Shown here one piece after another: positions 1 to 13,534 of a stretch of DNA of 64,000 nucleotides. Where the stretch lies: contig JAGVRJ010000008.1 of assembly GCA_019059635.1 (NCBI GenBank), positions 558,001 through 622,000 on the forward strand, written 5' to 3'. How positions within the stretch are numbered: position 1 is the first letter of the stretch; the number at the start of each line of letters is the position of its first letter. A program made the position numbers and the translations under genes. The notes under the pieces were generated by a model. That model was not told where the DNA came from, did not search any database, and saw nothing but the letters and a program-made list of their open reading frames with translations. Origin of the DNA: Proales similis. Taxonomy: Eukaryota; Rotifera; Eurotatoria; Ploima; Proalidae.

Positions 1-3000
1 GCTCGAGCAGACAGCCAGCGACGAGCTTGAGTAAGCCGACGAAGACGAGGAAGAGGATGAAGAAGCGGAAGAGTTTATAACAGCAACCAGATCGACATTG
101 TGGCTACTGTTGCTCAGCGAGAGTTTATTCGACGACGATGAGACCGACGAGGAAGGCGACGGCGACGACACATGACTCGACGGCCTCATGCTGTTGGCCT
201 GATGCTGCTGCTGCTGAATGGCGGAAAGAGTGCTTTGCATTTTTAGATTATCGCTGCGGAGCTGTTCTATTTCGCTTCGCATCCGAGCGTTCTCTTCTTT
301 GCTTTGATCGAGCTGATGAGCGGTGGCCAACGCTTCTAGCCTCATATCAGTAAGCTGGCTCTCGCGATCTCGCAGCAAGCGCTCAATATGCTCTCTGTGG
401 TCGTTGCTCGGCTTCACACTGAAAAGGTTCGATTAGAAATGTTCAAAGAGAACAGTGCCGATCAGATTTCACCTACCGAAGGCTGAATGAGGTCTGATGC
501 ATTGGCGAGGTGGGCAGAGAAAAGTCGCCAAAATTGCTCGAGTTCTCGTTCATCTCGGCAAGAGCGACCTTGTTGCCTTGGCTCGATATCGACTCTGTCT
601 CTTCTACATCCGACAAGCATTTGCTCGGCTCAAACGACGACTTTTTGCCTTTGCGGTTGAACGCTCGACTGAACGAGCTGCGCAGCCAACTTCGCTTTTT
701 GAATTTGCTCGTATCGTCCTGCGAGCTGCGAGCGCTCTGCATGCTGTTCAGACTCTCGCTGCTGTTCTGCCGCATGTCGATCAAAGTGCTCGGTGGCTCT
801 AGTTCAAATATCTTGGGATATTTATCGTGCAGCCGGCATATGTACGCTCTCAGCTCGTTAACGGTCGCCTCCTTCTTTTGCGCTTTGCTGCTCAGCTCTT
901 CAAGGCGACGCGTCAGAGAAGAAACTGTTTGCTCGAGAGTAGATATTATCTGGGCCTGTTGTTTTGAATTTATTTCAAACGAAGAGGTCGCGGGAGAGGA
1001 CAAGACGCGGCTTACGTTTGTACTCAGCTGATTGGTCAGTGTAAGTATGTGCTGTCGAGCCGGGTCGGCTTCCACCTGATTCGGCGCGTAGTTTGCCGCC
1101 TGTGATGGCACAGAATGAGAATGGTTGAAGCTGGGCAATTTAAGCGAAGGATTCAGATTGAGGCTGGCTCTATGTGGCGACAAAAACGTTGCAAACTGGC
1201 CCGAGAGGCGGCTGTTGGTCGTTTGAAGACCTGCCGCAATCGGCTTTGGCTTTCTGTCCAACGTGTTCGACATGCCGAATGTTTTGTTGTTCATGATAGC
1301 TGGCCGCTTGTCGAACGGGCTACCGCTGCTTTCCAACCGACTGACTCTCTTCTCCGCCCTTGACGAAAGAAAATACAAAATAATAAAGAGTTTGCTTCGA
1401 ACTATTCGCGTTAAATGCAATTTAACTGAGGGTCAAACAATGTTCTCGCATAATTGAGCCGGAACTCTTAAGAAACCAAAATAAAATGAATGAAAGAAAA
1501 ATAGAAAAGCCAATCGGCCATAAGCACGCCTGAGCACACACACACACACACACCGCTCGTTTAGACAGGCACGAGCATTATCACTGCCGGAACAAGCAAA
1601 GATGGGGCCGTTCTCTTGATAGGCCTTGGCCATTAATCAAATCGCGCTCACACGCTGTTTGGGTCAAATAGTGAAAACTGGGACAGTTAGAGCGCGCGCG
1701 CAGCTTGTTGCAAGAATAAATTATCATAACTGTCTTCCGGGTCCATTCTTGTTCAAGGCGATCAAGAGAAAGTCCATCGGGAGTCCGGCTTTGTTTAAAC
1801 GAACGCAAGCCCTTGTCGCCTTGCTGGTCCCTTGAAATCGACTCGAATCGTCGCGGACTTGAACTAAAATAATCTGAATAGGACCGAGCTGAAGGACTGA
1901 GCACACTGAGCTGAAAAAATCGAGGCCGAGGTAAATTGCCCTACAAACCGCGAGCGATAGCGAACGAAGCCTAGTAAATGGCGAGTAAAGCGGCGTTTGA
2001 ATTGAATGTCACTTGAAAACCGGTGGCAGGACATATTCTCTTTGAAATTAAAAATAGGTCCGTACCAGCCAGCCAGCCAGCCTAAATGCTAATCGGTAGG
2101 CCCTGAGAAGCCACTTTTTTTTTTTTTTAATGAACTCGAGCGTTAAGTGAACAAGTCGCGCGCAATTGTACGAGTTTGAGTAGGAGAGAGGGTCGAAAAC
2201 ACGCTCGGTTGAGCTGATCTCTTACCTTTCGATTGTTTGGCCCAGTGGCGGACGCGGCGAATCGGACTCGCTCATGAACTTGTTGAATGCATCGTCGTCG
2301 TGCGGCAGTAGCTCAACGCTTTCCAAATTTAAATCTTCACAATCACTCCACTCGAGCTCAATCCTCATACAATCGTCGTCCGGTCGAGCGCTTAATGGTT
2401 CACGTTTACATTCCACATTAGCAGCTCGATGCTCGTCCTTGTCTTCTCTTTGAATTTTCGACTGTTTAATGGCCTGCGATTGCATCGATTGTGACTCAGG
2501 TGGCGGTTGCTGCTGCTGTGCTAGCTGGGGCTTGCTGAACGTGCTCATTTTACTTGGTGTTTTGACTTCATTTAGACTGGCTGAAGCGACTTGTTTTGCC
2601 TGAGAGGTGGGCAAGATTCGAAAGGCGATTTTGGACACTTTGCTGGGCGTTTCTGGTGGCAGTTCGCTCTTTTCTTGACCTTGCACTTGGATTTTCACTT
2701 CACTCTTTTGAGAGGAAGCTTGAATTTTACTGCTCGACTCGTTTGGTTTGTTGACTCGAATCGACGGCGTCCGAAGCAGTTTCGATTTGTTCATTGCGAT
2801 CTTGGAGGCTGTTGGCGCAGTTGGCGTGTTTGATTGCGTAGTTGTGGGCGTAGATTTAACTGAGGCGTTGGGCACGCTTGATTTGGCGCCGCTCAATTTC
2901 GTAAGCTTGGGCAGACCGAAAGTTGTGTCTATTCACAATCGAGTGAGAAAGAGAGAGAGTAAATGCACAAAAAGCCGGAAGTGACAGTTTAGAAAGTGAA

Positions 3001-6000
3001 TACGCACTTTTCGGACGCGCAGATGGCACTTGGTCCACTTGAACGGTCATCGTCGACGGCTTTTGTGCGGGCGCGGCTGCGGACGCAGTTTCCGTACTGC
3101 TGCTAAACAGGGCAAAATACGAGCGTTAAAAGCACATATCAGATAAGAGAGGAGAGAGAAGAGATGATAAATATGGCTGAAATGAACACTCGACAATGGA
3201 CCATTTTTAATCAAGTTGATTGAGAGTAGCCGATCGAAGCGTCAATTTCAACGCCAATCGCCAATGACGAATGTATCGGAATGTGAGAAAGAAAGAAAAA
3301 TGGAATAGACGCATAAATCGATCAGGGCAAAAATTAATCTAAATATTTACATAGTCGATGAGGGCCACTAGTGCGAGACAGCTGGCCAAATGAGCCAGAT
3401 CGATCGGTTATAATTTTTAATTAATCAAAAATGGGATGAGAGCGAGTGAGCAGGGCTTGATAAGAGGCAGCCACGATCAGGCAACCAACCAATTGACCGA
3501 GCACAGCCACTGCCGGCCCATGATTTCACAGTGCTCTGGCCGCATCTAATTAACTTTGCATGACTCGATCTACTCCACCAGAGGCGAACATTTCCTGCCA
3601 CGGGCCATGATTAGCCGCGAGAACAAACAGCTCTTCGGCCTTGAGCAAACAAGCGCGCAACTGGCCCTAATCTCATTAGAGCCGTCAAAGTTATTCTTTC
3701 TACTTTGCTGCTACTTTGTTCCAGATGGCTACACTTAATATCACGGCTCGATTGAACTCTTACGAACAGAGCAGTAGTCTGTGGCACTTGCTGATTGGAA
3801 AAGCAGATAAACGAGTGGCGAGGCGGAGCTGTTAGTCCTCCTCTGGCCACAGTGTGGGTGTGTGTGCGTGTGTGAGTGCGAGCAATTATTCGAGTGTTCA
3901 TTGCTCAGTGGCCAATTGCCGGAAGCGAAAATTACCGAAAGCTTTCGTTCTCATCCGAGCATTTGCGTGTTTGAATCGCCGGCTGAGGTGCTCTGAGCTG
4001 GCACGGTTTGATCACTGCTGCTTGACTTTGACGAGCGGGAGGCTTGGAAGAGACATGGGCGCCAAACGAGCTCTTGCGCTGAAGAGTAGATTGCGGAGGC
4101 ACAATACGCGACACTCGGCACGAGCTTGAAGTCGTTTCCCGTTCTAAATCTGCACTGTTTGTATCTATAGAGCTCGAGCGGCTCGATGCAGCGGCGCTCG
4201 ACTGGTCACGTTGATTTGCTTAAGATTAGATAATAGCATGTTTAGACGACGACGACAGATAGACAAGAATATGGCCGGAGAGATTGTGAAATACCTGAGT
4301 CGGAGGGATTGAGCGAGACACGCACTCGATTAGCCGACGACTCGAATACAGGCAAGGCCGAAGGCCTTTTTGCCGACGGTATTCCGCTCGAAGGAAGACG
4401 GCTCACAGGCGCCTTGAGCTGCGACGGTTGTTGCAGCATTTGACTTGAATTGGGCGCTTCTTTGACCTTGCGCTTGTTGAACGGACTGGAAAGTCTAGAC
4501 AAACGGGGGCTTAGAAGTTGCTCGCACAATTGAGCAGCCGAAAAAAAAAGGACAAAAATAGAACAAAAGAAAGTGAAAAAACAAAACAGAAAGGTGGTAG
4601 CCAGTCAGGCAAGCAATCAGGCAGGCTGACTGGCAATCAAAGAGAACAACATAACGTGAACTCGGAGAGAGAGAGAGAGACTTTTGATTAATTTGAAATT
4701 TAAATTCGATCCAGCATGCACAGGCGACGGCGGCCGCTCGGTCACGAATAAAGTCCAACAGGACTTAATCGAACCCGGTCGCAGTAGACGCCGTCTGTCC
4801 AGACCTCATGAATTTGAACAAATGAAAACAAATAAAGAAACGGCAGCCAGATGAGTGAATGGAAAGACAATCGGTTTGTAGGTGAGTGAACCCGATTCAC
4901 ACGTACGGCTTCAACCGTAAATATTTGCTGTTGCTCAAAGTTAATTAGAAGCGATTCAATTAAATGCATTTTCATTCTATTTTTTCTCTCTCTCTCTCTC
5001 TCTCTATGGCTCGGTCTTGGTCTCGTCTCGCTGACTAGCCGATTGCCTCTCTCGCTTGCTCGCTCGCTACTTTGATTAATTCTCTGCCTTCTCCAGAAAA
5101 AGTGAATTGGACGATAAATGATCTATCGGATGGAAAATTCACGTGTGAATGATTTCTGAGGCGCATCTGGCGTTTAAATAAAGACCACTTGATTAAGTCA
5201 TCGACCACTCGAAGCATCTTATTAGCTAATGACCATGTTAGCTAGGATGGCTAACGAGGCCCCAAAGAGGCAGAGCGAGAATGAAAGTGTGCCAGAAAAA
5301 GGAGAAAATATGATGAGGACCACGCCGAGGCAGACCAGGGCGATGATGACGGAGGACAGAAGCATTTGCGACGCTCTTCATCCAAGTTGTCAATGCGAGA
5401 AAATAGAAGCCAGCAGGCAAGCCTCTGTAGCTCTGCTCATCTTGTAAATGATTACGCATCGAATTATTAGAAGCGGTTGGCTTTGACGCTGCCTTAGGTG
5501 AGCGACGAAGCGAAAAGACGGCCATTATTCATGAATGCCCCTTCGCGCTCTCTCTCTCTCTCTTCACCAGACACGTAATTATCAAACTGGTCTGGCCGCC
5601 ACGTTCTTTTTCTATCTCTCTAGTTCTCCTTTTCGTTTCGTATTCTCTCATTTCTAAGGCTCTCGCAAATGCAAACGAATAAACCGTGCCTGCAAGCTCA
5701 AAGTAGCGCGGCGAACATTCTGCTCGGATTAGGCCTGCATAGATGTGGCGTAGGATTAGAAAAAGTGTGTGTTTGTATGTGCGTGTGCTGCAAGATTGGC
5801 TAAATTGGCGGTCAAAATATTTGGAGTAAATATGCTGCGCGTAATTGTTATTTATTGTAGTTTTAGTTTGTTGAGTCGAAAGCAAATTGCACGGGTTGCC
5901 GCCCCTACAACAACAGAGACGACTGCCCGGGTGGCGGCGGCAGCAGCAACAGCAGCGGCAATTGTGGTGCCGGGCAGCACACATTGAGGAGTAGAGGGGA

Positions 6001-6960
6001 GGCTAGCCTAATTAATTGCTGGCTGATTATCGACTTAATAACTTGCTGCCCGACTTTTTGCTCGGACCCGCCGACTGACCGGCCAGGCGTGTAGATGCAC
6101 TGGTCGCTTCATCACGCTCGATCGCCTCTAATCCAAGCAGCAGATAAACAGTCGCACAGTAAGAGGCATTAGCACGCGAAATGGCTGCTAGTCAATGCCC
6201 GGATTGAATAGGCTGGCCAGCCAGCCAGCCAGTCAGTGAGTCAGTGGTCCCATTTCCTTTTATTCATTGCTGCTTGATTGCATGCTCGTAGTCCAATTCA
6301 ACTCGAAACGCAGACATTCCCTAAAGGAAGTGGACGTTATCTGCCCACCAGACGCTCGCGCATATTATGAATCGCGTGTCAAAGCGATTTGCATGCGCTT
6401 TTTGGCAGATGATAAATAGACCGACTGAATGACTGACTCGACTGAATGAGTCTCACAAGCAAACAATGAGCTCTCTAATAGGCATGTGTCTATGCATTCT
6501 TCCACTTAACGCTTGTTGCAAACACAGAAGCTGCCAAACAGATGTGTTTGTATTTGAGCCGACTAGCGCGACTCGCTCGCTCTGCCAGCGAGCCCGCAAC
6601 GCGGCAGACTTGAAACGGATGCCGCCTGTGGTTGGTCAACACTAAAAACTGCCGCCAAACGATCGCTGAGCGGCATCCGTCCGTTTTGCCCACTGCTTCT
6701 CGGTCAGAAGGATTTCAAACGCGAGTGACGACCACGGTTATATGCGAACGAACGAATACAAAAGAACAGATAAATAATGAAAGGAGGACGCGGAGAAGGC
6801 GAAAAGTGAAACAATAGAGAACAATGAGGCCAAGAAACTAGCCTCAAAAGGGATTAGTTTGGAAGGCCAAAGAATAAACGCCGCTTACCCGAATCTGGCT
6901 AGCATCGCGATGGCTTGCTTTACTGCTTGCTTGACTTTTCTTTGCAAATAAAAGTCCGAC
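1..6960 (-). CDS. Neuron-navigator-like gene NAV-A, 3' part off the left edge
   Basis: Navigators are microtubule plus-end-associated proteins guiding neurite and cell migration (NAV1-3, UNC-53, Sickie). Exons supported by splice sites and phase: 4295-4494, 3936-4164, 3008-about 3102, 2226-2928, 477-1358, 1-418. The family signatures are the basic motif SWLRSSFSRAFNRKGKKSS followed by an acidic SDVEE stretch (477-1358), and in exon 1-418 the coiled coil DRESQLTDMRLEALATAHQL, very close to the navigator LTDIRLEALNSAHQLDQL segment. It then runs into a Ser-rich linker and leaves the window before the AAA ATPase domain. Upstream exons are Ser/Pro/Lys-rich, as in the navigator middle region. A 5' exon ending at 6889 with a strong GTAAGC donor joins 4494 in phase, but the true start is unknown. 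No calponin-homology domain is seen. The last intron (419-476) is 58 bp. A cassette near 1720-1890 has good acceptors but no phase-compatible donor, so I left it out. Confidence 0.75.
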
Positions 6961-9900
6961 ACTGGTTGCGATCACGATGATGATGGCTTTCACAATCCAA
7001 AACAATCTCTTCCTTATTCACTTGACACGTTCGAATGAATCTAAACGACGATGAGGTTTTGAAAAGAGATAGCGATGACGTCGACCGTTTGACTCGATTG
7101 GCTTTCACAGTGCGAGCGAGATAAGATACGTGCGGACACTTGACTTGGAGGCGGTCGGCCTATCGCTCCCCAACCAACCCAAGCACTCTCGCTCTCTCTT
7201 TCTTTGATGCAGGCTCCACTTACTTGTTTCTCTCGCTCTCTTTCTATGTTTCGCTTGCTATTCTCTCAATACGCACACTCAACTGCGAGCACCAACGCTG
7301 TGTGTGTTGCGTCGTCGGCGCGGTGATTGTTATTCTAGCGTGCAATTCTCAAGTGCGTCCAAAGAGCTGAGAGAGACGGCTAAAATAGAGGCAGAGAGAA
7401 ACAATGATTTTGAGTGCATTCGCACGTAATCAAACGGACCCTGCTCGTTGTTGCTTTGATCGCTGACCGGTCATTTTTGCTCGGACCGATTGAGATGATA
7501 ATAAACTTTGAGAATTGAATCCTTATCAATTTATGAATATGTACTTGTATTGCTGCTGCTGCTGCAGCGAGTGGGGTGGGCATTTAGCGAAAAGCTGAAA
7601 ATAAAGCGAATAAGCGATTGAGTGAGTGTGGGGTCGTGCATGCAGCGCAGTTGAATGCAGTGGACGTCACGTCCGCTTGTTTACTTGCTTCTAGAAATAG
7701 ATAAACAAAACGGAGGAATGATGTTTAATTGATTGAGCTCAAGTCCTTGCGGCGGCGGCGGCGGCGGCAGCAAGGGGTAAACACGCACGAGGGCCAGCTG
7801 TTCGCAGCTTGAACGCAGCCTTAATGAAATGGCCATCCAAATGGCGGTCATCGAATTTCAATTTAGAACATTTGGCGCCTACAGCGTCTTCTCACCTGAG
7901 CCTGCAACAAGTGCTGGCATTGTGCATGTCAGTTGACTGACCCGAATCCGTCTGTCATGGTCAAGAGCTTGCAGTAACCTCTAATCAAACCGCCCGCATC
8001 CGACCCCAATTTCTCGCCTCCAACCCTATTCTGTAGATGAAATGCGACTTGAATTCAGGTGCAGAATCCAAGCCCTCTCTTTGACAAGTTCTTTCGATAA
8101 TTATTTTCTCTCTCTTTAACGAGCTGCTTGGTTGTTGGTTCTTATTTGTAATTTAAATTGTTCTCGAATCAAATTTCAACTAGTAACCAGTAACACAAGC
8201 AATCGCCAATTCGCAAACGATGACGATAATCTTCATCACGATTAGGGTCGGCATCCTCATCCTTTGCCTCCTCATTTTCGTTCATATATACACACACACA
8301 GACTCAAATATATACAAAGAGGCGGGCGAAAAAGGGGCAGAGACCGGCAGTGGAAGAGAGACGATTATTGCAGTTGGAGAGGCGCAACTGGATGACCAGT
8401 GAAATCGGTTTTCAATTATCCGGCCGCATCATCAATGACCGGTTTAATTAGCAGTCTGAGCCTTGCACTCGTCCAAGCTAGCCGTCCAATTCACATTCAT
8501 TCAGACAGAGTCGCACATGCATGCATACGATTTCGAGTGGTCGTACACAGCACGACGCCCCCTCGACCATGAAACATTCCTTGAGCTCTCGAGACGCTCG
8601 ACTCTAATTAAATAATGCAAATCGGAGGCATTAAGAGTCTTTCGATCGGTCTACGACGAGCAAGCTTCGTGTCGGCCAAAGCACTTCCTACTCGATCAAG
8701 CGCGAGAGTGCGTCCATATGGCGTAGGACGTGATGTAGCCAATTAAACTAGAGGCAGTAGGCAGCCGGCTTTGTGCGCTCTCAGACGCCCAAGAACCGAG
8801 TTAGAATGCAAGCAAATGTGACCACCATCGTCTCATATCCGATTTCATAAGCCCTAAGTACGGACGCCAAAGCATCTGACTACTACTGAGCATGGCGCCA
8901 GACGGACAGACAGATCTAAAAGCCGAATTGAAAAGAATGAGCCGATAAAGACGATTTAGCACACACACACACACGCAGACAGACCAACACAATTGTTCCC
9001 TTTCGCTTGAGTAAAAACGAGCAAATTAGCACGCGGTTTAAATGAGTCATGATGTACACCTGACCGGGCAGTTAAATGATGTTTGAAAATTGCACACGCA
9101 ATTTCTGTTCGGGCGAGCCTCGATCGAGCAGACTGACCACGATCAGAATGAGTGAACAGTGGATTCAGGGCAGGGAAGTTGGCGCCAAAGTGCTCCGCGC
9201 CGCTCTGAAAAGTCGAACGGTCGGTGCCCTGATTACGCAGTTCCCGCGAGCTTTATTATTTCAAGAAGAAGCGCGCACGCGGTCGTTAAGAAACGATTAG
9301 GTTAAGAAAATAGACGATGCAGCATCGGCAATTCGGACGAGAGAACAAGAAGAGCTCATCATCGAAAGTGAGCTCACACTACTGGCGGTGTGGATTGTGG
9401 AAGACGCGCCTTAATGCTGTTTCTAACTTTGATTGTCTGCTCGACACTTTCGATTGCGTTGATCCGCTCAAGCGATCGAAATCGCCTCCATCGTCGAAAA
9501 TTAATAAATCACGCGCGCGCCCGCCATCGATAAGAAATTTATTGAGCAATGAATATTCGCTTGATTAAACATCTGGCCCCTGCCACCACCATCATTGCCG
9601 CTCTGCAATTGCTTTGTGTTTGCGATCAGCGCCCACAATTTAACGCAAAGACAGACGCTTGTGTTGGCTTCTGGCCACAGGGCATTCTCTCCTTCAATGC
9701 GATTCATCATTCGTCAAGTCCAAATTTATGCTTTATTGCCGTCTATCTACACCGATCCGCTTTATTGGCCAATATCAAATTATCCATTCCTCTCATCAGC
9801 TCTATCTTTTTTTCTTCATTCTCTTACTTGCGCTTTTAAGGAATTTCTCCAACAACCAGCCCGCCAAGTCGAAAGAATGCTGTTGCCAATAGAGTGCAAC

Positions 9901-10366
9901 TCAACAGACTTTCAAGATTGAAATTCATGAAATTATCAACATAAATATAAAATAAAGTTGCAATTTTGTTATGGCTTGAATCATCTTGCAACCGAAATAG
10001 ATTCGAGTGCGTGATTCGTCTGTGACGCAACCGTCACACTTGACTCGTTTTGAAATCGCTCTCTATTTTCACGACTCCCCTGGAAGGACTTGTAACAATC
10101 AAAATGATACCGATGGCGGCTATTCATTCCAAGATAATCGAAGCGTTCAAATTAGAAGAAAATAGAAATTTCTAATTGCTGACGAAACTGACTTGCTTTC
10201 TTTCAACTCAGACCAGCTTGAATTTCTGGTTGTTGTTTCATAAAATAAAGTGATTGCGAATAAAAAGGTCGATTTCGGCATCGAACGATGCTCATTCTCG
10301 TTTTAAAAAAAACTCTTTGGTGAAGTCTTTCCCAATTTTTTGAAGGCCAATCGCTAGCTCATATAT
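6961..10366. other. Gene-free stretch between NAV-A and the protease array
   Basis: About 3.4 kb without a credible gene. Short open frames here lack domain similarity or splice continuity. It holds simple repeats, including a GGC run near 7750 and CA runs near 8287 and 8945. It may contain NAV-A upstream exons or regulatory DNA, but nothing specific can be supported. Confidence 0.5.
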
Positions 10367-11560
10367 ATGAAGAACACACTCATGAATATGAAGATGATCT
10401 TGGCTACCTTGGCCATACTACTGGCAGTTGAATCGATTGGTAAAGATAGCGCTCGACACATTTAACTTTGAATGCTTACTGAGTTCTCTTGAAAAACATT
10501 CGTAGAATCGAACAGTGTTCACAGGTTCGATGAGGCCCGTCAGAGGCACAATTCAAGCAAGATTGTCGGCGGCTCAGAAGCCACTGCGAACAGCTGGCCG
10601 GCCACAGCCATTATTTATAAAAACGACGCGTTCTCTTGTGGTGGAACTCTAATCAAAACCAACATGGTCTTGACTGCAGCTCATTGCACCGATGGAGTGA
10701 GCGCAAGCACTTTAAAAGTATACTTGGGCGTGCATGATAGAACTGACATCTCTTCGACAGATCCTCAAGTTTCGCCCATTGTAATGCGAACTGTGAGCCA
10801 AATTTACCAGGTAACCACTCTTCTCTTGAATTTCAAAACACAGAAACTGATTATTGAATAGCATCCTGACTACTCAAGTTCCACATATTACAATGACATT
10901 GCTCTCCTAGAACTTTCAAGTGATGTGACCCTGAGCGACGAGATTCAGCTCGCTTCGCTGCCGTCTGAATCTGAGACGTATCCGACTTCGAGTCAGAGCT
11001 CATGGGTTGTTGGATGGGGAGCAACGTCTGAGGGCGGCTCCTCATCCGATGTTCTGCTTCAAGTTGAAATGACCGTCTATGACTCAACTCAATGCAATCA
11101 AGTTTATCCGGCGATAGGAGTGAATGCTGTAATTGATTCAGCGCGACAGATCTGCTCGGGAGAAACGGCCGGCGGCAAAGACTCATGCCAAGGCGACTCA
11201 GGCGGCTCTTTGTATGTGAGTGACACTGTGAACGGCGCCACAACTTATGTGAGCGCGGGAATTGTCTCGTTTGGATACGGCTGTGCTCGCGCTGGCTATC
11301 CAGGGTGCGTTTTAAAATAAGCTTTGCATTTTTTTTTCTCTTTATTTATCCTATTCTTTAGACTTTACGCCAGAACCAGCTACTACATCAGCTGGATTAA
11401 TAACCCAAGTGAGTTAAGAAATGCATTTAACTTGCGTCTCAAGTTGATATTTAATTTTTTTCAAGCTTCTTCGCCTGCCGTGAGTTCGATGAAAATGGCA
11501 TCGATTTTTACTTTGATCGTTCCGATCGCTTTCTTGCTTTCTCTATTTGAAATTGACTGA
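10367..11560 (+). CDS. Trypsin-like serine protease 1 with hydrophobic C-terminal tail
   Basis: Secreted S1-family protease, 320 aa from five exons: 10367-10439, 10506-10810, 10862-11304, 11362-11408, 11466-11560 (963 nt, in frame). Exon 1 is a signal peptide. The zymogen site is K|IVGG. The triad is His in TAAHC, Asp in NDIAL and Ser in GDSGG. The residue six before the catalytic Ser is Asp (KDSCQGDSGG), so trypsin-like P1 Lys/Arg specificity is expected. The protease domain ends in a typical Tyr-Ile-Ser-Trp-Ile helix. A separate last exon adds small residues (SSPAVSS), a 17-residue hydrophobic stretch and the short end EID. This resembles a GPI-anchor signal, although a membrane anchor is also possible. 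A polyadenylation signal AATAAA lies at 11597-11602. It is the first member of a four-gene array in the same orientation. Confidence 0.93.
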
Positions 11561-12050
11561 AGCGAACATAATTCTATTAAAGCCTCATTTCATTTAAATA
11601 AAACGATTGTGAGAGACAAAAAGCAAACAATTTAAACTGGAGCGGTTAGAAATAGCGAACTAGACCACTAATTCTGGCGAGCTGACTCGACTCGAGTCGG
11701 TCCTGAAAGGTTTCTGTTTGATTTGGCGTCTGTGCTTTGTCCTTAAAATGAAGAGAAAAAAATTCTCGTTTTATGCCAGTTTACGTCAGAGCATTAGTCT
11801 TTGCCATTTTAAAATAATTGAAAAAACAAACCAATGCGTCTAAGTTATTTACATTTGAGCAGCATGAATTTTAAAAAATGTCTGGTTTCCATGGCAAGCA
11901 ATCGCGTTTCGTAACCTCGAACAAATGTCTGCGAGCGAAAAACTCTACAGAATTGAAACAAAAGTTCAAAAGAACAATTGTTTTAAGAGAGTGGCATGTC
12001 AAATAGCTGACATTTCATTTCTGCTTGGAGTTGAGAAATTCAAGAGAAAA
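11561..12050. other. Intergenic, protease 1 to protease 2
   Basis: Contains the poly(A) signal of protease 1 and presumably the promoter of protease 2. I see no gene and no strong TATA element. Confidence 0.5.
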
Positions 12051-13212
12051 ATGATAAGGCCGAGCGTTAGCTTTTTATTTTTAGGTTTCTTAGGCTTAAT
12101 AGGCGGAATGGCGACAAGTAGGTGGCAGTGAATTGACGCTCAATGCTTTTCTCAATCAATATTGGATTTAAAGGGCAAGTTCTAGGTGAAAAACTGGAGA
12201 CCAACGTGTCAAGAATAGTTGGCGGAACAGAAGCTGTCCCCAACTCTTGGCCCTCCATCGTTGTAGTCTACCATCAAGACTCGTTCGTTTGTGGTGCCAG
12301 TTTGATTGATAGCGAAACAGTTTTGACTGCTGCTCATTGTACTCATGGGTCTGTAGCTAGTGATTTCAAGATCTACTTCGGGGTGCACGATAGATCTGTA
12401 TTGAACGCCAGTGATCCCCAAGTTTCACCCGTCGTTATGCGAACTGTTTCTCAGATCATTGAGGTAATCCAATGCCTGTTCGGCTGATTGCCTGTCGCTC
12501 TCTGGCAAAGTCTGTTTGATTTTTGTTGCTCGATTTCAGCATGAGAACTACGACGATTCCACGTTGCGGAACGACATTGCTCTTTTTAAGCTGTCAAGCC
12601 CGGTGACTTTGAACAACTACATTCAAGTTTCCCTGTTCCCAGAGCAGTCCAACACTTATCCAACAAGTGGTGGCTATTCATACGTAGCTGGCTGGGGCGC
12701 CACTTCTTCTGGTGGCTCATCATCAACGGTTTTACTCCAAGTTCGCCTCAATGTCTATTCTGCTGCAACCTGTGCGTTGGTCGGCTACTCAATTGATGAT
12801 AGTCAAATCTGCTCGGGTTATTTGAGCGGAGGCAAGGACAGCTGCCAAGGTGACTCGGGCGGGCCTCTGTTCGTTTTGAACTCAGGCGGCACAACGTATA
12901 TAAACGTGGGAATCGTTTCTTACGGGCCTACGTGTGCAATGGTCGGAGGCACTGGGTAACAGAATATTAAGCAATCGTATTAAACTCTTGATTTATAAAC
13001 GCACTCATCAAGTGTCTACACCAGGAACAGCTACTTTATCAACTGGATGATCAGCAAAGGTAAACGAAATTCAGTTCCAACAAATGACTCATTTTAAGGC
13101 ACACTTTGTGTAAGGTGCTAAACCGACAACTGTGAGCAGTTCCTCAAAATCCCAAATATCGCATTTAGTCGCGTTCCTCTCATTGCTGACTCTGGCTTTC
13201 AGTTCAAACTAA
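12051..13212 (+). CDS. Trypsin-like serine protease 2 with hydrophobic C-terminal tail
   Basis: Secreted S1 protease, 301 aa from exons 12051-12117, 12186-12463, 12540-12955, 13013-13059 and 13115-13212 (906 nt, in frame). Signal peptide in exon 1; zymogen site R|IVGG; triad in TAAHC, NDIAL and GDSGG; Asp in KDSC predicts trypsin specificity. The catalytic part aligns closely with proteases 1 and 4 (shared runs such as YFGVHDR, QVSPVVMRTVSQI and LSGGKDSCQGDSGGPLFVLN), indicating recent tandem duplication. The last exon enters in phase 1 and encodes a Ser-rich linker followed by a hydrophobic end (VAFLSLLTLAFSSN). Like protease 1, this could be a GPI signal, although the two tails share no sequence. 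AATAAA at 13286-13291. Confidence 0.92.
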
Positions 13213-13369
13213 CATTGGGACGCTTTTTCTTAGCTTCACTTTATAGAAGTTCGCATCCATTTTTATTTGACTGGGACATTTTCAAAATAAATTCAAATAG
13301 CTGCTCAAACTTACTTTTGGCAGTTTCTGTTCGGCTAAATGAAGAACAGTTTTAAAACAAGAAAAATTT

Positions 13370-13534
13370 TAAAGCGAGTCGCCTCTCTTTCTATACTTGT
13401 TTTGTTCGACATACATACAACCTCTTTATGCTGCCAATTAGACGCGATGGAGCGGAACTCATTCTACGATTTAGCTATTTCTGGGTCTCCCTTTATAAGG
13501 TGCGTGTGCTGGTTCAACAGTCTATTCAGCCAAA
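13370..13534 (+). promoter_or_regulatory. Duplicated TATA promoter copy upstream of pseudogene
   Basis: This segment is nearly identical to 16010-16167 upstream of protease 5, from the AGACGCGATGGAGCGG block through a TATAAGG box (13494-13500) to the start codon. In both copies the TATA box lies about 35-40 bp before the ATG, so transcripts would have a very short leader. The copy was carried along with the first coding part of the gene. Confidence 0.7.

Noticed and set aside
1581-1904. Possible extra NAV-A exon with good acceptor and Ser-rich product
   Set aside because: No donor in a phase matching the next exon was found; splicing 2226 directly to 1358 keeps frame, so it was not included in the model.
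5529-5984. 151-aa minus-strand open frame with a Cys-rich start
   Set aside because: The Cys run is a translation of GCA/GCC-type simple repeat; no domain and no splice continuity with NAV-A.
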